DNA of 64,000 nt from NCBI GenBank assembly GCA_900315305.1, contig OMYS01000011.1, positions 1-64,000 of the forward strand, read 5' to 3'. The position numbers and the translations under genes were made by a program. The DNA comes from an uncultured Eubacteriales bacterium (GTDB lineage: Bacteria > Bacillota > Clostridia > Lachnospirales > Lachnospiraceae). This document shows positions 1-9,070 of this stretch, one piece after another. The notes under the pieces were generated by a model. The model saw only the letters and a program-made list of their open reading frames with translations, ran no database searches and was not told where the DNA came from. Each line of letters starts with the position of its first letter. Positions within the stretch are counted from its first letter, which is position 1.

Positions 1-375
1 CGGGTTCATGATTTCGATATCGGAATCAACCTGGATATCAGACGCGTGAACAACGCCTTCGCCTTCGTACTCAATATATGCTGTCTTAGGCTCATCAGTC
101 TCAGAGTTGTTGCGGATTGCAAGGCTCTTGAGATTCATGATGATATCGGACACATCCTCCTTGACACCCGGGATCGGGCTGAACTCATGGAGAACGCCTT
201 CAATCTTAACCTGACTAACAGCTGCGCCCGGAAGAGAAGAAAGCATAATTCTTCTCAGAGAGTTGCCGAGCGTTATGCCATAGCCTCTCTCAAGCGGTTC
301 AACGGCAAAGCGTCCAAACTTCTTATCCGGAGAAAGCTCTTCGATTGTGATCTTCGGTTTGTTAAAATCAAACAC
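1..375 (-). CDS. rpoA: RNA polymerase alpha subunit, N-terminal part (cut by window edge)
   Basis: This is the first 125 codons of the alpha subunit, which dimerises to nucleate assembly of core RNA polymerase. The start is GTG at 375 behind an AAGGAGGG Shine-Dalgarno; the protein begins [13 protein letters not shown]. The alpha N-terminal hallmarks are visible: [20 protein letters not shown] near residues 22-41 (dimerisation helix) and [15 protein letters not shown] near 60. No ATG lies in a suitable place, so GTG is favoured. It is the last gene of the alpha segment inside the window, 66 bases after rpsD; rplQ would be expected next but lies outside. Confidence 0.97.
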   Translation of the reverse strand, partial: MFDFNKPKITIEELSPDKKFGRFAVEPLERGYGITLGNSLRRIMLSSLPGAAVSQVKIEGVLHEFSPIPGVKEDVSDIIMNLKSLAIRNNSETDEPKTAYIEYEGEGVVHASDIQVDSDIEIMNP

Positions 376-441
376 CTAAGTCCCTCCTTGACGTTTGTAA
401 AATGAATTGAGGGTAATGATCCAAATAATCCGCTCCGCGAA

Positions 442-1044
442 TTACTTGGAATAGAGCTCGATGATCTGCATTTCGTCAACCGGAACATCGATAGCTGCTC
501 TTGCCGGAACTTCCTTGACTGTACCTTCAAGCTTCTCAGCATCAGCCTCAAGCCATTCCGGAACAGCACGTCCGCTTGTTGCAGCAAGGATGCCGTTCTC
601 AGCCTTGAATCTCGGAGAAGACTTCTTGCTCTCCTTGATCTCGATCTTATCGCCGGCCTTGACTTCATAGGACGGGATGTTGACTCTCTTGCCGTTGACA
701 AGGACAAACTTGTGATCGACAATCTGACGAGCCTCGCGTCTTGTTCTTGCGAAGCCAAGTCTGAAGATGACATTGTCAAGACGAAGCTCGAGCAGCTGCA
801 TCAGGTTCTCACCTGTCATGCCCGGCATTCTGTCTGCCTTCTCATAGTAGTTGCGGAACGGCTTCTCAAGAACGCCGTAAATGAACTTTGCCTTCTGCTT
901 CTCACGGAGCTGCAGGCCGTACTCGGAAACCTTGCGGCTTGATCTCTTCAGCTCTCTCGTGGACTTCTTATCGATGCCAAGGTATGTCGGCTCAAGGCCA
1001 AGAGATCTGCATCTCTTAAGGACCGGAACTCTGTTTACTGCCAT
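442..1044 (-). CDS. rpsD: 30S ribosomal protein S4
   Basis: Primary 16S rRNA-binding protein that nucleates 30S assembly. The 200 residues are the normal length, and the S4 RNA-binding domain is seen around residues 90-155 (ELRLDNVIFRLGFARTRREA, then GKRVNIPSYEVKAGD). The N-terminus carries only one cysteine, so this is the zinc-free form, unlike S14 and L36 in the same operon. It sits between rpsK and rpoA, an alpha-operon order. In Bacillus subtilis rpsD is a separate autoregulated gene; here the structured leader upstream of rpsM (1913-2182) is the likelier S4 target. That last point is inference. Confidence 0.98.
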   Translation of the reverse strand: MAVNRVPVLKRCRSLGLEPTYLGIDKKSTRELKRSSRKVSEYGLQLREKQKAKFIYGVLEKPFRNYYEKADRMPGMTGENLMQLLELRLDNVIFRLGFARTRREARQIVDHKFVLVNGKRVNIPSYEVKAGDKIEIKESKKSSPRFKAENGILAATSGRAVPEWLEADAEKLEGTVKEVPARAAIDVPVDEMQIIELYSK

Positions 1045-1105
1045 GTTATTTAAATCCTCCTGAATATATGGAAGTGGCTGTTAATGTAATAAATGCAATA
1101 ATCGA

Positions 1106-1507
1106 TCAGACGCGTCTGCGCTTCGGCGGGCGGCAACCGTTGTGCGGAACCGGTGTGCAGTCCTCGATGGAAAGAACCTGAAGGCCTGCTGCCTGAAGTG
1201 CACGGATTGCTGCTTCTCTTCCTGAACCCGGACCCTTTACGAAAACATCAACTGTCTTAAGGCCGTGTACAAGAGCTGCCTTTGTTGCTGTTTCTGCTGC
1301 GACCTGTGCAGCATAGGGAGTAGATTTCCTTGAACCGCGGAATCCCAGGCCACCTGCGGATGCCCATGAAAGAGCATTGCCCTGTGCATCTGTCAGTGTA
1401 ACGATTGTGTTATTGAAAGATGACTGAATGTGTGCCTGTCCATGTTCAACGTTTTTTCTGACGCGGCGCTTTGAAGCCACTTTTGTAGTTTTCTTATTTG
1501 CTGCCAT
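1106..1507 (-). CDS. rpsK: 30S ribosomal protein S11
   Basis: Component of the 30S platform, contacting 16S rRNA near the E-site mRNA exit. The 133 residues show the family signature: a basic N-terminus, then [15 protein letters not shown] and [19 protein letters not shown], and the conserved C-terminus [18 protein letters not shown]. The start lies behind a purine-rich Shine-Dalgarno, 36 bases after rpsM. It is co-transcribed with rpsM, rpsD and rpoA as in other alpha operons. Confidence 0.98.
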   Translation of the reverse strand: MAANKKTTKVASKRRVRKNVEHGQAHIQSSFNNTIVTLTDAQGNALSWASAGGLGFRGSRKSTPYAAQVAAETATKAALVHGLKTVDVFVKGPGSGREAAIRALQAAGLQVLSIEDCTPVPHNGCRPPKRRRV

Positions 1508-1543
1508 AAAAACTAACCTACTATTCCTTTCGTGTGCGATAAA

Positions 1544-1912
1544 TTACTTCTTCTTGTTTGCGACAGTACGTCTCGGTCCCTTGCGGGTTCTTGCATTGTT
1601 CTTCGTGTTCTGGCCACGAACCGGGAGTCCCTTTCTGTGACGGATTCCTCTGTAGCAGCCAATTTCCTGCAGACGCTTGATATCCATGGCAGTCTGACGG
1701 CGAAGGTCACCTTCTACAGTGCAGCTTGCATCCATAGCATCCTTGATGCGTGATACTTCATCGTCTGTAAGATCGCGGACACGTGTGTCCGGATTAACCT
1801 TTGCTTCTGCAAGAAGGCGTGTCGCTGTGCTCCTGCCGATACCATAGATATAGGTAAGACCAATTTCAACACGCTTGTCTCTCGGTAAATCAACACCAGC
1901 TAAACGAGCCAT
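1544..1912 (-). CDS. rpsM: 30S ribosomal protein S13
   Basis: Head protein of the 30S subunit that makes intersubunit bridges to L5. The 122 residues match the family: [20 protein letters not shown] at the start, the helix-two-turns-helix fold, [17 protein letters not shown] near residue 87 and a lysine-rich tail. It is translated from an AGGAGG site and is preceded by a 270-base structured non-coding stretch after rpmJ, so it opens a possibly separately regulated alpha segment. Confidence 0.98.
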   Translation of the reverse strand: MARLAGVDLPRDKRVEIGLTYIYGIGRSTATRLLAEAKVNPDTRVRDLTDDEVSRIKDAMDASCTVEGDLRRQTAMDIKRLQEIGCYRGIRHRKGLPVRGQNTKNNARTRKGPRRTVANKKK

Positions 1913-2182
1913 TGTGTTTCCTCCTGATTGATATTCTTGTTTGTAGTGATACCCCGCTCTCTGGCGGGTTTCCTAATTGGGATTCCCGGGATTAGGAATC
2001 CAGCCGCGGCCCTTGCTGTCACTTTGCGGCCATCGGCCTTTCCGGTGAAATGACACACCGGTATTAAGCACTGCTATATATGAAGAAACCGGCTCGGCCA
2101 GCTGCAAAATATATAGTAAACAGTCTGTGCAGCCGCGCGTCCAGACTGTAATCGGCTTAACGAATTACGCATACCTCAGGGA
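1913..2182 (-). ncRNA. Structured leader between rpmJ and rpsM (candidate S4-responsive alpha-operon leader)
   Basis: No reading frame here looks coding. On the minus strand it holds a hairpin ACAGTCTG/CAGACTGT (2120-2149), CCGGTG/CACCGG near 2050-2065, a stem TTCCTAAT/ATTAGGAA near 1970-2000 and a short CCCGC/GCGGG hairpin near 1955-1970, followed by the rpsM Shine-Dalgarno. In bacteria, alpha operons or rpsD are commonly repressed by S4 binding an RNA structure, and rpsD is two genes downstream. The fold and the S4 link are inference; no promoter was found in the stretch with confidence. Confidence 0.45.
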
Positions 2183-2296
2183 TCAGCCCTGTCTCTGCTT
2201 GTGCTTCGGGTTAGAGCAGATAATACGAATAGAGCCTTTTCTCTTGATTACCTTGCACTTCTCGCACATCGGTTTTACCGAAGATCTGACTTTCAT
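2183..2296 (-). CDS. rpmJ: 50S ribosomal protein L36 (zinc-binding form)
   Basis: A 37-residue protein of the large subunit, beginning [20 protein letters not shown] and ending KHKQRQG. Four zinc ligands are visible: Cys11, Cys14, Cys27 and His32, so this is the zinc-dependent C+ form. ATG at 2296 follows GAAAGGAGAAAGAA, a strong ribosome binding site. It lies between infA and the rpsM leader, the usual place. Confidence 0.97.
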   Translation of the reverse strand: MKVRSSVKPMCEKCKVIKRKGSIRIICSNPKHKQRQG

Positions 2297-2416
2297 TTCT
2301 TTCTCCTTTCATTAATTATGTATAAGTATGAGCTGCTTCTCTGCATTTACGGGCACACTCGTGCCTGTGAACAGCAACATTTATAATATCACGCAGGATC
2401 AGGAAATGCAAGCACT

Positions 2417-2635
2417 TTATTTGTCTCTCCAGACAATTCTGCCCTTGTCGAGATCATACGGTGAAAGCTCAATCGTAACCTTGTCACCCGGAAGAATACG
2501 GATGAAATTCATTCTGAGCTTTCCGCTGATATGTGCAAGCACGATATGCTTGTTCTCAAGCTCCACCTTGAACATTGCGTTCGGAAGCTTCTCGAGAACC
2601 TTACCCTGTACCTCAATTGCATCTGCCTTAGACAT
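2417..2635 (-). CDS. infA: Translation initiation factor IF-1
   Basis: IF-1 binds the 30S A site during initiation. The 72 residues form a single S1/OB fold: start [20 protein letters not shown], centre [20 protein letters not shown] and end [11 protein letters not shown], all typical. The start follows an AGGAGGAAGATCTGC site. It comes directly after adk with only 38 bases between; map (methionine aminopeptidase), which usually separates adk and infA in this operon, is absent here. Confidence 0.98.
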   Translation of the reverse strand: MSKADAIEVQGKVLEKLPNAMFKVELENKHIVLAHISGKLRMNFIRILPGDKVTIELSPYDLDKGRIVWRDK

Positions 2636-2673
2636 GCAGATCTTCCTCCTTCTTCATCGAAACAATTTACGCC

Positions 2674-3318
2674 TCAGGCCCTGACAGCCTTGAGAATGTC
2701 ACTGAAGACTTGATCCATGGACTGCGTGCCGTCGACCGTGACGAGAATCTTCTTCTTGTCATAGTAGTCGATCAGCGGCTGCGTCTGCTCGTGATAAACA
2801 TTCAGTCTTGTCTGAACTGTCTCCGGCTTGTCGTCATCGCGAAGGACAAGCGGATGCCCGCATGTATCGCAGACGCCTTCCTTCTTCGGCGGATTGTACT
2901 GCACATGGTAAGTCGCACCGCAGTTCAGGCAGGCGCGTCTTCCGCCCATGCGTGTGATAATCGCCTCATCTGGAACGTCAATATTGACCGCGTAATCGAT
3001 CTTCGTGCCAAGAGCAAGAACCGCTTTATCAAGAGCTTCTGCCTGCGGGATTGTTCTCGGGAAGCCGTCCAGAATATATCCCTCTTTGCAGTCGTCCTTC
3101 GCGATTCTGTCCGCAACCAGATCGCACACCAGCTCATCCGGAACAAGCTTACCGGCATCCATGTAGGATTTTGCCTTCTTGCCAAGCTCCGTACCGTTCT
3201 TGATGTTTGCGCGGAAAATATCTCCTGTGGAGATATGCGGAATGTTCAGTTCTTTTGCAAGATTTGCAGCCTGCGTGCCTTTCCCTGCACCAGGAGCTCC
3301 GAGCATGATAAGTCTCAT
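2674..3318 (-). CDS. adk: Adenylate kinase, zinc-LID type
   Basis: Catalyses ATP + AMP = 2 ADP in the cytosol. From [14 protein letters not shown] at 3318 the protein has 214 residues. The P-loop GAPGAGKGT is at residues 7-15, the NMP-binding HISTGDIFR at 28-36, DGFPRT at 84-89 and the LID zinc cysteines at 130, 133, 150 and 153, the Gram-positive form. A longer upstream start in frame (3363) exists, but the ATG at 3318 has AGAGG eight bases upstream and aligns with family N-termini. It follows secY after an unusual 197-base gap. Confidence 0.97.
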   Translation of the reverse strand: MRLIMLGAPGAGKGTQAANLAKELNIPHISTGDIFRANIKNGTELGKKAKSYMDAGKLVPDELVCDLVADRIAKDDCKEGYILDGFPRTIPQAEALDKAVLALGTKIDYAVNIDVPDEAIITRMGGRRACLNCGATYHVQYNPPKKEGVCDTCGHPLVLRDDDKPETVQTRLNVYHEQTQPLIDYYDKKKILVTVDGTQSMDQVFSDILKAVRA

Positions 3319-3515
3319 TTGTTTTACCTCTTTTTCAGCCATTTTTGTATTCAGTACCCTCAATGAGGAATGCGAAGCACTCCAGGTCCGGGATACTGAA
3401 TAGTCACTTCTTTAGATAACGCTAGGGAACGCCCGGGATGCATCTTCATGCATCTCAGACCTTCCCTGAGCGCGGATCGCCTCAGCCCCTGCCCGGGAAC
3501 CAGGCGAACCCAAAG
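3319..3515 (-). other. Structured gap between secY and adk, containing a dispersed repeat
   Basis: There is no gene. On the minus strand the region after secY holds CCCGGG-rich stems, a palindromic GATGCAT hairpin near 3441-3460, and then the family-A repeat copy (3365-3407) enclosed by TATTCAGTA / TACTGAATA arms. In most related operons secY and adk are close together, so this reads as an insertion of structured non-coding DNA. Whether it acts on transcription or translation of adk is unknown. Confidence 0.5.
3365..3407 (-). repeat. Dispersed intergenic repeat, family A, copy 1
   Basis: On the minus strand the unit reads from a GTGACTATTCAG head through CCCGGACCT to a hairpin GGAGTGC-TTC-GCATTCC. 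Three further copies occur at 23775, 39215 and 49091. This copy has an extra outer stem, TATTCAGTA pairing with TACTGAATA just beyond it. Confidence 0.7.
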
Positions 3516-4832
3516 TTATTCACTTAAGAATCCCTTGTAGTTGCGGACAACCATCATGGACTCAATCTGTCTGACGGTCTCAAGAATGACACCGACAACG
3601 ATGATGATCGAGGTTCCACCGAAGGATACGTTCGCATTGAACACGCCATTGAAGAAAATCGGAATGACCGCCACAATAATCAGGCCGATCGCGCCGATGA
3701 AAATGACATAGTTCAAAATCTTCTGCAGGTAATCCGATGTCGGCTTGCCCGGACGGATGCCCGGAATAAAGCCGCCCTGTTTCTTCATATTATCCGCAAC
3801 TTCCAGCGGATTAAATGTGATGGACGTATAGAAATACGCAAAGAACAGGACAAGAGCAATGTAGATAGCAAGTCCGATGTTGTAAATCGGATGCGAGAAA
3901 TTGAACCAGTTGTTCTGGCTCAGAATATTCAGCAGTGTGCCAAACCAGCCGCCCGCGTTGCTCTTTCCTGCGAATGATGCGATGATACCCGGGAAGGACA
4001 TAATCGAGATCGCGAAAATGACCGGAATGACGCCCGCTGTGTTGATCTTCAGCGGAATATGCGTCGACTGGCCGCCGATTGTTCTGCGTCCGACTGTCTT
4101 CTTCGAATACTGCACCGGGATATGTCTCTGCGCGCCGTCAAGGATGACAACGAGCACAACCATACCGACAATAATAGCTGCGATGATAACAAACGCTAAC
4201 GCTCCCCTGGCAATCGTCTTGCCCTTGACAAACTGCTCGTACAGGCTTGTCAGATCCTGCGGAAGCCTTGAGAGAATGTTAATCAGAAGTACAATTGAAA
4301 TACCGTTTCCGATACCCTTCTCTGTGATCTGTTCGCCGACCCACATCAGATAGCAGGAACCTGCTGTCAGGCAGACAACTACCGTAAATGCTTTAGCAAA
4401 ATTCATATCCGGAATCAGACCCTGATTGCCGAAACCGATGGTCATTGCGATGGATTCAAAAAGCGAAAGGCCCACCGTCAGATAACGAGTAATCGCGACC
4501 ATTTTCTTTCTGCCGTCTTCGCCGTCACGCTGCATCTCCTCGAGAGCAGGGATAGCGATTGTCAGCAGCTCAATAATAATCGAGGCTGTGATATACGGCG
4601 TGATAGAAAGCGCAAGAATGGAAAAGTTCTCAAAGGAACCTCCAGTGAACGCGTTGAAGAAATTAAACGCGTCACCGGAGTTCTGAGAGAACCATTCCTT
4701 GAAATATTCGTTATTTACACCAGGTACGGGAATCTGTGACCCAATTCGGATGATGACCAGACAAAGAAGAACATAGAGCATCCTGTGACGGATGTCTTTC
4801 ACCTTGAATGCGTCAATCACCTTTTTGAACAT
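3516..4832 (-). CDS. secY: Protein translocase channel subunit SecY
   Basis: Forms the membrane channel for protein export and membrane insertion, powered by SecA (also in this window). The 438 residues hold about ten hydrophobic segments. Landmarks are RIGSQIPVPGVN near residue 30, the ITPYITASIIIELLTIAIP segment of TM2 and the cytosolic loop with PGIRPGKPTSDYL near 350. Its ATG overlaps the rplO stop by one base (TGATG), so the two are translationally coupled. Confidence 0.98.
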   Translation of the reverse strand: MFKKVIDAFKVKDIRHRMLYVLLCLVIIRIGSQIPVPGVNNEYFKEWFSQNSGDAFNFFNAFTGGSFENFSILALSITPYITASIIIELLTIAIPALEEMQRDGEDGRKKMVAITRYLTVGLSLFESIAMTIGFGNQGLIPDMNFAKAFTVVVCLTAGSCYLMWVGEQITEKGIGNGISIVLLINILSRLPQDLTSLYEQFVKGKTIARGALAFVIIAAIIVGMVVLVVILDGAQRHIPVQYSKKTVGRRTIGGQSTHIPLKINTAGVIPVIFAISIMSFPGIIASFAGKSNAGGWFGTLLNILSQNNWFNFSHPIYNIGLAIYIALVLFFAYFYTSITFNPLEVADNMKKQGGFIPGIRPGKPTSDYLQKILNYVIFIGAIGLIIVAVIPIFFNGVFNANVSFGGTSIIIVVGVILETVRQIESMMVVRNYKGFLSE

Positions 4833-5272
4833 CAGATCACCTCAACCGTTCCACCTGCTGCTTCAATCTTTGACTTAGCGCCTGCGCTGACCGCATTCAC
4901 CTTGACTGTGAGCTTCTTTGTAAGCTCGCCGCCGCCAAGGATCTTGACGCCGTCAACGATCTTGGAAACTGCACCGCTCTGAAGAAGAAGCTCCGGAGTA
5001 ACCTCCGTGCCATCCTCAAATCTGTTCAGAACATCCACGTTGATAGCTGTGATAACTGCTGCATTGCGGTTTGTGAAGCCTCTCTTCGGAAGACGTCTGT
5101 AAAGAGGCATCTGGCCGCCTTCGAAGCCCGGTCTCGGAGCTCCGGAACGTGCCTTCTGGCCCTTATGGCCCTTGCCGGCTGTCTTGCCGTTGCCTGATGC
5201 ATGACCACGGCCTCTGCGGAAGTTGTTGCTCTGTCTGGAGCCCTCAGCCGGTGATAAATTAGATAAATCCAT
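4832..5272 (-). CDS. rplO: 50S ribosomal protein L15
   Basis: Late-assembling large-subunit protein. From the second ATG (5272), [14 protein letters not shown], it has 146 residues; an ATG two codons upstream (5278) sits only one base from the AGGAGG, so the second is preferred with seven bases of spacing. The glycine/arginine-rich N-terminal half ([20 protein letters not shown]) and the C-terminal globular domain are typical. It is coupled to secY by a one-base overlap. Confidence 0.97.
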   Translation of the reverse strand: MDLSNLSPAEGSRQSNNFRRGRGHASGNGKTAGKGHKGQKARSGAPRPGFEGGQMPLYRRLPKRGFTNRNAAVITAINVDVLNRFEDGTEVTPELLLQSGAVSKIVDGVKILGGGELTKKLTVKVNAVSAGAKSKIEAAGGTVEVI

Positions 5273-5287
5273 TGTCATACCTCCTGA

Positions 5288-5479
5288 TTATTCCTCGACT
5301 TCTTCAACCTTTACAAGATAGCCGATCTTAGCAAGCTGTCCGCGAGTAGCTGCGTTATCCGGAAGAACGACATAGGAGTTAAGCTTATGGAAGCCCATGG
5401 ACTCTACGATCTTCTTATTCTTCGGAACTGCACCGATCGTGGATTTAACCAGAGTGATCTTTAATTTCTTATCTGCCAT
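5288..5479 (-). CDS. rpmD: 50S ribosomal protein L30
   Basis: Small 63-residue large-subunit protein. The core [19 protein letters not shown] and the conserved [20 protein letters not shown] near residues 37-56 identify it. It lies between rpsE and rplO with short gaps, in the standard spc order. Confidence 0.97.
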   Translation of the reverse strand: MADKKLKITLVKSTIGAVPKNKKIVESMGFHKLNSYVVLPDNAATRGQLAKIGYLVKVEEVEE

Positions 5480-5493
5480 TGCGCTCTTCCTCC

Positions 5494-6012
5494 TTATGCC
5501 AGAATATCTTCGACGGACTTGCCACGAAGACGTGCGACTTCCTCAGGAGTTTTGATCTGCTTCAGACCTGCAAGCGTAGCGAACACGACGTTCTGCTTGT
5601 TGTTTGATCCCAGGGACTTTGTACGGATGTTTGTGATTCCGGCAAGTTCGATGACCGCACGGGCCGGGCCGCCGGCGATAACACCAGTACCTTCGGAAGC
5701 TCTCTTGAGAAGCACTCTCGCTCCGCCGTAAGAGCCATAGTTGTCATGAGAGATGCTGCCGAACTCTGTTCTTGCGACAGTGATCATATGCTTCATAGCA
5801 TCTTCCTTGCCCTTGCGGATAGCTTCCGGAATTTCAGCAGACTTGCCGATTCCGGCGCCTACATGACCATTGCCGTCACCGACAACAACCAGAGCGGAAA
5901 AGCGCATTGTACGACCGCCCTTGACGACCTTTGTTACTCGCTTGATCGCAACGACACGGTCTTCCATGCCATTATCGTTTTCGTCTTTTCTTTTATTCTC
6001 GTTTGTTCTCAT
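5494..6012 (-). CDS. rpsE: 30S ribosomal protein S5
   Basis: 30S protein at the mRNA entry region, important for translational fidelity. The 172 residues hold the double-stranded-RNA-binding-like N-domain ([20 protein letters not shown], then [18 protein letters not shown]) and the C-domain with [17 protein letters not shown]. The first ATG (6012) gives a charged 15-residue extension rich in Asn, Lys and Asp; Met16 is an alternative start. It follows rplR by 18 bases. Confidence 0.97.
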   Translation of the reverse strand: MRTNENKRKDENDNGMEDRVVAIKRVTKVVKGGRTMRFSALVVVGDGNGHVGAGIGKSAEIPEAIRKGKEDAMKHMITVARTEFGSISHDNYGSYGGARVLLKRASEGTGVIAGGPARAVIELAGITNIRTKSLGSNNKQNVVFATLAGLKQIKTPEEVARLRGKSVEDILA

Positions 6013-6030
6013 GTGTATGCCCTTTCCTCT

Positions 6031-6399
6031 TTAGAACTCAAGGCCAGCTTCTCTTGCTGCGTCAGCAAGTGCCTGGATCTTGCCGTGATAGAGAAAACCG
6101 CCGCGGTCGAAGACGACATTCTTGATGCCTGCGGCGACTGCCTTCTCACCGATGACCTTGCCTACCTTTGCAGCTGCTTCGACGTTGTCTGTATACTGAA
6201 GACCGTCTCTGACATCCGCCTGGAGAGTAGATGCGGAAACAAGTGTCTTGCCCGCCACATCGTCGATAATCTGTGCATACATATGCTTGTTGCTGCGGAA
6301 AACAGCAAGTCTCGGGCACTCTGCAGTGCCGGAGAGATGTCCGCGCAGTCTGTAATGCTTCTTTTCACGAATGGCACTTCTTGAAGGTTTCGTAATCAT
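6031..6399 (-). CDS. rplR: 50S ribosomal protein L18
   Basis: Binds 5S rRNA in the central protuberance together with L5 and L25. The 122 residues show the family pattern: [20 protein letters not shown] near the N-terminus, [15 protein letters not shown] and the C-terminal [20 protein letters not shown]. It sits between rplF and rpsE in normal spc order. Confidence 0.98.
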   Translation of the reverse strand: MITKPSRSAIREKKHYRLRGHLSGTAECPRLAVFRSNKHMYAQIIDDVAGKTLVSASTLQADVRDGLQYTDNVEAAAKVGKVIGEKAVAAGIKNVVFDRGGFLYHGKIQALADAAREAGLEF

Positions 6400-6418
6400 T
6401 TATTATGCTCTCCTTTCT

Positions 6419-6958
6419 TTACTTTTTGCCGGTCTTACCAACCTTGCGGATAATAACCTCATCGATGTACTTGATGCCCTTGCCCTTATACGGCTCCGGA
6501 GCTCTCTTGCTTCTGATCTCAGCAGCATACTGTCCGACAGCTTCCTTGCTGATACCGGAAACGATGATCTTATTACCATCTACCTTGGACTCAAGGCCTT
6601 CCGGATCCTGCATTTCAACCGGATGGCTGTAGCCAAGTGAAAGGACGAGCTTTTTGCCCTGCTTCTGTGCCTTGTAGCCGACACCATTGACCTCGAGGGT
6701 CTTTGTGTATCCTTCCGTAACGCCGACGACCATGTTGTGGATCAGCGCACGTGTAAGGCCGTGAAGAGCCTTATTTCTCTTGATGTCGTTCGGTCTTGTT
6801 ACGATGACCTCAGAACCCTCAAGCTTGATTGTCATTGCCGGATCAAAGGTTCTTGTAAGAGTTCCCTTCGGTCCCTTGACGGTCACTTCGTTGCCGTCTT
6901 TGATGTCAACTGTGACACCGGCCGGAACTGCGACCGGAAGTCTTCCGATTCGTGACAT
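6419..6958 (-). CDS. rplF: 50S ribosomal protein L6
   Basis: Large-subunit protein near the sarcin-ricin loop. From [15 protein letters not shown] at 6958 it has 179 residues with the two repeated L6 folds and the conserved C-terminal [17 protein letters not shown] longer in-frame start at 7072 would translate the structured gap upstream and is rejected: the ATG at 6958 has GGAGG eight bases upstream. The 210-base gap to rpsH is unusual for this operon. Confidence 0.97.
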   Translation of the reverse strand: MSRIGRLPVAVPAGVTVDIKDGNEVTVKGPKGTLTRTFDPAMTIKLEGSEVIVTRPNDIKRNKALHGLTRALIHNMVVGVTEGYTKTLEVNGVGYKAQKQGKKLVLSLGYSHPVEMQDPEGLESKVDGNKIIVSGISKEAVGQYAAEIRSKRAPEPYKGKGIKYIDEVIIRKVGKTGKK

Positions 6959-7168
6959 AAATACTTCCTCCTGACTTAGATTGTCGGACGGGAATCGCAC
7001 CCGTCTGTTTTCAGCCTCGGACCCCGGCACCGTTTCCGGCACCCGGATCTTCTTCTGTTTCCGTGCGTACATTCGCCGTCCTCATGACGGTCGGGGCATG
7101 TACGTACGCGTCCGTAATGCCGCATGCACGGCATTGTGGGACCGTATATGTAAAAGCCCGAGGGCATT
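6959..7168 (-). ncRNA. Structured non-coding island between rpsH and rplF
   Basis: No convincing gene is present. Reading the minus strand from the rpsH stop: hairpin GTAAAA-T-GCCC/GGGC-TTTTAC over the stop codon; AATGCCG/CGGCATT; a long arm GTACGTACAT pairing with ATGTACGCAC around CCGTC/GACGG; a 12-pair stem GATCC..GGTGCCG capped by a GAAA tetraloop; and GACGGG/CCCGTC around a seven-base TGCGATT loop. Five consecutive hairpins inside a ribosomal operon suggest a regulatory or processed RNA. Its role is unknown; the last hairpin resembles a tRNA T-arm, but no tRNA body is present. Confidence 0.5.
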
Positions 7169-7573
7169 TTACCAGATATAAGCGAGAACTTCTCCGCCGA
7201 TCTTTCTCTTTCTTGCTTCCTTGTCAGTCATAACACCCTGGGAAGTAGAGATGATCGCAATGCCGAGGCCACCGAGAACTCTCGGAAGATTCTCAGCATC
7301 AGCGTAGATACGAAGACCCGGCTTGGAGATTCTCTTCAGACCGGAGATGATCTTCTCGTTCTTGTCTGCGCCGTACTTAAGTGTTACATGGATATTCTTG
7401 TTTACGCCCTCGCCTGTGAGGTCATACTTCGCAATATAGCCCTCATCGACCAGAATGTCCGCGATCGAAAGCTTCATCTTGGACGCCGGGATATCGACTG
7501 TATCGTGCTTTGAAGTATTTGCGTTACGAATTCTCGTAAGCATATCTGCGATAGGATCGTTCGTCGTAGTCAT
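7169..7573 (-). CDS. rpsH: 30S ribosomal protein S8
   Basis: Binds helix 21 of 16S rRNA early in 30S assembly. The 134 residues match the family: [20 protein letters not shown] at the start, [20 protein letters not shown] centrally and the C-terminal [20 protein letters not shown]. In gamma-proteobacteria S8 represses the spc operon through an mRNA mimic; here the structured island immediately downstream (6959-7168) is a possible site for similar control, which is speculative. Confidence 0.98.
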   Translation of the reverse strand: MTTTNDPIADMLTRIRNANTSKHDTVDIPASKMKLSIADILVDEGYIAKYDLTGEGVNKNIHVTLKYGADKNEKIISGLKRISKPGLRIYADAENLPRVLGGLGIAIISTSQGVMTDKEARKRKIGGEVLAYIW

Positions 7574-7597
7574 GTCAATGACTCTCCTTTCTTCTAA

Positions 7598-7783
7598 TTA
7601 CCAGGATGCCTTCTTAACGCCCGGGATCTCTCCCTTGTAAGCCAGTTCGCGGAAGCAGATACGGCAGATGCCATACTTCTTCAGAACGGAATGCGGACGT
7701 CCGCAGATTCTGCAGCGTGTATACTCTCTGGTAGAGAACTTCGGCTTTTTGGCCTGCTTTAACTTCATTGACTTCTTAGCCAT
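7598..7783 (-). CDS. rpsN: 30S ribosomal protein S14, zinc type
   Basis: Zinc-binding short S14 of 61 residues. Two Cys pairs, CRIC (24-27) and CRIC (39-42 region), form the zinc site; the C-terminus ends [11 protein letters not shown] as in the Gram-positive type-Z proteins. It follows rplE by 15 bases and precedes rpsH. Confidence 0.97.
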   Translation of the reverse strand: MAKKSMKLKQAKKPKFSTREYTRCRICGRPHSVLKKYGICRICFRELAYKGEIPGVKKASW

Positions 7784-7798
7784 ATATTAATCTCCTTC

Positions 7799-8338
7799 TC
7801 ACTTTGCAAACGGCATGTTGAACAGGCGGAGAAGCTCACGTGCCTCTTCATCCGTCTTCGCTGTCGTAACGAAGATGATATCCATTCCGCGGACCTTGTC
7901 GACCTTGTCGTACTCAATTTCCGGGAAGATCAGCTGCTCTTTGATTGCAAGCGCGTAATTTCCTCTTCCGTCGAAGGAATTCGGATTTACGCCGTGGAAG
8001 TCGCGGACACGCGGAAGTGCAAGATTGATCAGGCGGTCAGCGAACTCATACATTCTCTCGCCTCTGAGTGTAACCTTGCATCCGATCGGCATACCCTCAC
8101 GGATCTTGAAGTTAGCGATGGACTTCTTAGCCTTCGTGCGGATTGCGTGCTGGCCTGTGATTGTCTCCATATCCTGAACAGCAGCGTCCAGAAGCTTTGC
8201 ATTTTCCTTTGCCTCGCCGACACCCATGTTGACAACGATCTTGACGAGCTTCGGGATTTCCATCGGATTCTTGTATTCGAATTTCTTCTGCATTGCAGCT
8301 GCGATTTCGTTATCGTACTGCTCTTTAAGTCTACTCAA
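7799..8338 (-). CDS. rplE: 50S ribosomal protein L5
   Basis: Binds 5S rRNA in the central protuberance and contacts S13. The 179 residues have the family pattern: [20 protein letters not shown] near 25, [20 protein letters not shown] and the C-terminal [19 protein letters not shown]. Normal length and position. Confidence 0.98.
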   Translation of the reverse strand: MSRLKEQYDNEIAAAMQKKFEYKNPMEIPKLVKIVVNMGVGEAKENAKLLDAAVQDMETITGQHAIRTKAKKSIANFKIREGMPIGCKVTLRGERMYEFADRLINLALPRVRDFHGVNPNSFDGRGNYALAIKEQLIFPEIEYDKVDKVRGMDIIFVTTAKTDEEARELLRLFNMPFAK

Positions 8339-8356
8339 ATCTAATTACCTCCTCTC

Positions 8357-8668
8357 TCAGTCGATCGTTTCGCCGGTCTTCTTGGCTACGCGCACTTTTT
8401 TATCTCCGTCGAACTTGAAGCCGATTCTTGTCGGCTGGCCCTTGTGGAGATACATGACGTTGGAAATCTGGATCGGAGCTTCCTTATTGATGATACCGCC
8501 GTCCTGATTTGCCGCTGTCGGCTTCTGATGCTTTGTGACCATGTTGACGCCTTCAACTACGACGGTGTTCTTCTTAACGTTGACAGAAAGAACCTTGCCT
8601 TCCTTGTCCTTATCCTTGCCGGCGATAACCTTTACGGTATCACCCTTCTTGATTTTTAAAGATGCCAT
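8357..8668 (-). CDS. rplX: 50S ribosomal protein L24
   Basis: Assembly-initiating 23S rRNA-binding protein. The 103 residues start with the KOW motif ([20 protein letters not shown]), followed by [17 protein letters not shown]. Position between rplN and rplE is standard. Confidence 0.98.
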   Translation of the reverse strand: MASLKIKKGDTVKVIAGKDKDKEGKVLSVNVKKNTVVVEGVNMVTKHQKPTAANQDGGIINKEAPIQISNVMYLHKGQPTRIGFKFDGDKKVRVAKKTGETID

Positions 8669-8685
8669 ATCCTAAAGGTTCCTCC

Positions 8686-9054
8686 TTACAGTACTTCCGG
8701 TGCGAGGGAGACGATCTTCATGAACTGCTTCTCACGGAGCTCACGGGCAACCGGTCCAAAGATACGTGTTCCTCTCGGTGTGTTGTCATCCTTGATGATG
8801 ACAGCAGCGTTCTCATCGAACTTGATGTAGGAACCGTCTTTTCTGCGTGCGCCCTTCTTTGTACGGACAACAACGGCTCTGACAACATCACCCTTCTTTA
8901 CAACGCCGCCGGGTGTTGCTTCTTTGACCGCAGCAACAATCACGTCGCCGATGTTGGCATATCTATGTGTGGAACCACCGCTGACACGGATGCACAGGAG
9001 TTCTCTTGCACCGGTATTGTCGGCGACTCTAAGTCTTGTTTCCTGCTGAACCAT
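8686..9054 (-). CDS. rplN: 50S ribosomal protein L14
   Basis: Large-subunit protein at the 30S interface. The 122 residues show [20 protein letters not shown], the [15 protein letters not shown] loop and the C-terminal [12 protein letters not shown]. It has an AGGAGG site and lies directly after rpsQ. Confidence 0.98.
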   Translation of the reverse strand: MVQQETRLRVADNTGARELLCIRVSGGSTHRYANIGDVIVAAVKEATPGGVVKKGDVVRAVVVRTKKGARRKDGSYIKFDENAAVIIKDDNTPRGTRIFGPVARELREKQFMKIVSLAPEVL

Positions 9055-9070
9055 TCCATTATCCTCCTAC

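Noticed and set aside
2127-2315. Small plus-strand frames opposite rpmJ and its leader
   Set aside because: Antisense to a certain ribosomal gene with no ribosome binding site.
6985-7012. Possible tRNA or cobalamin riboswitch, from the T-arm-like GGGTGCGATTCCCG hairpin
   Set aside because: No acceptor, D or anticodon arms pair around it, and the B12-box core is missing; treated only as part of the structured island.
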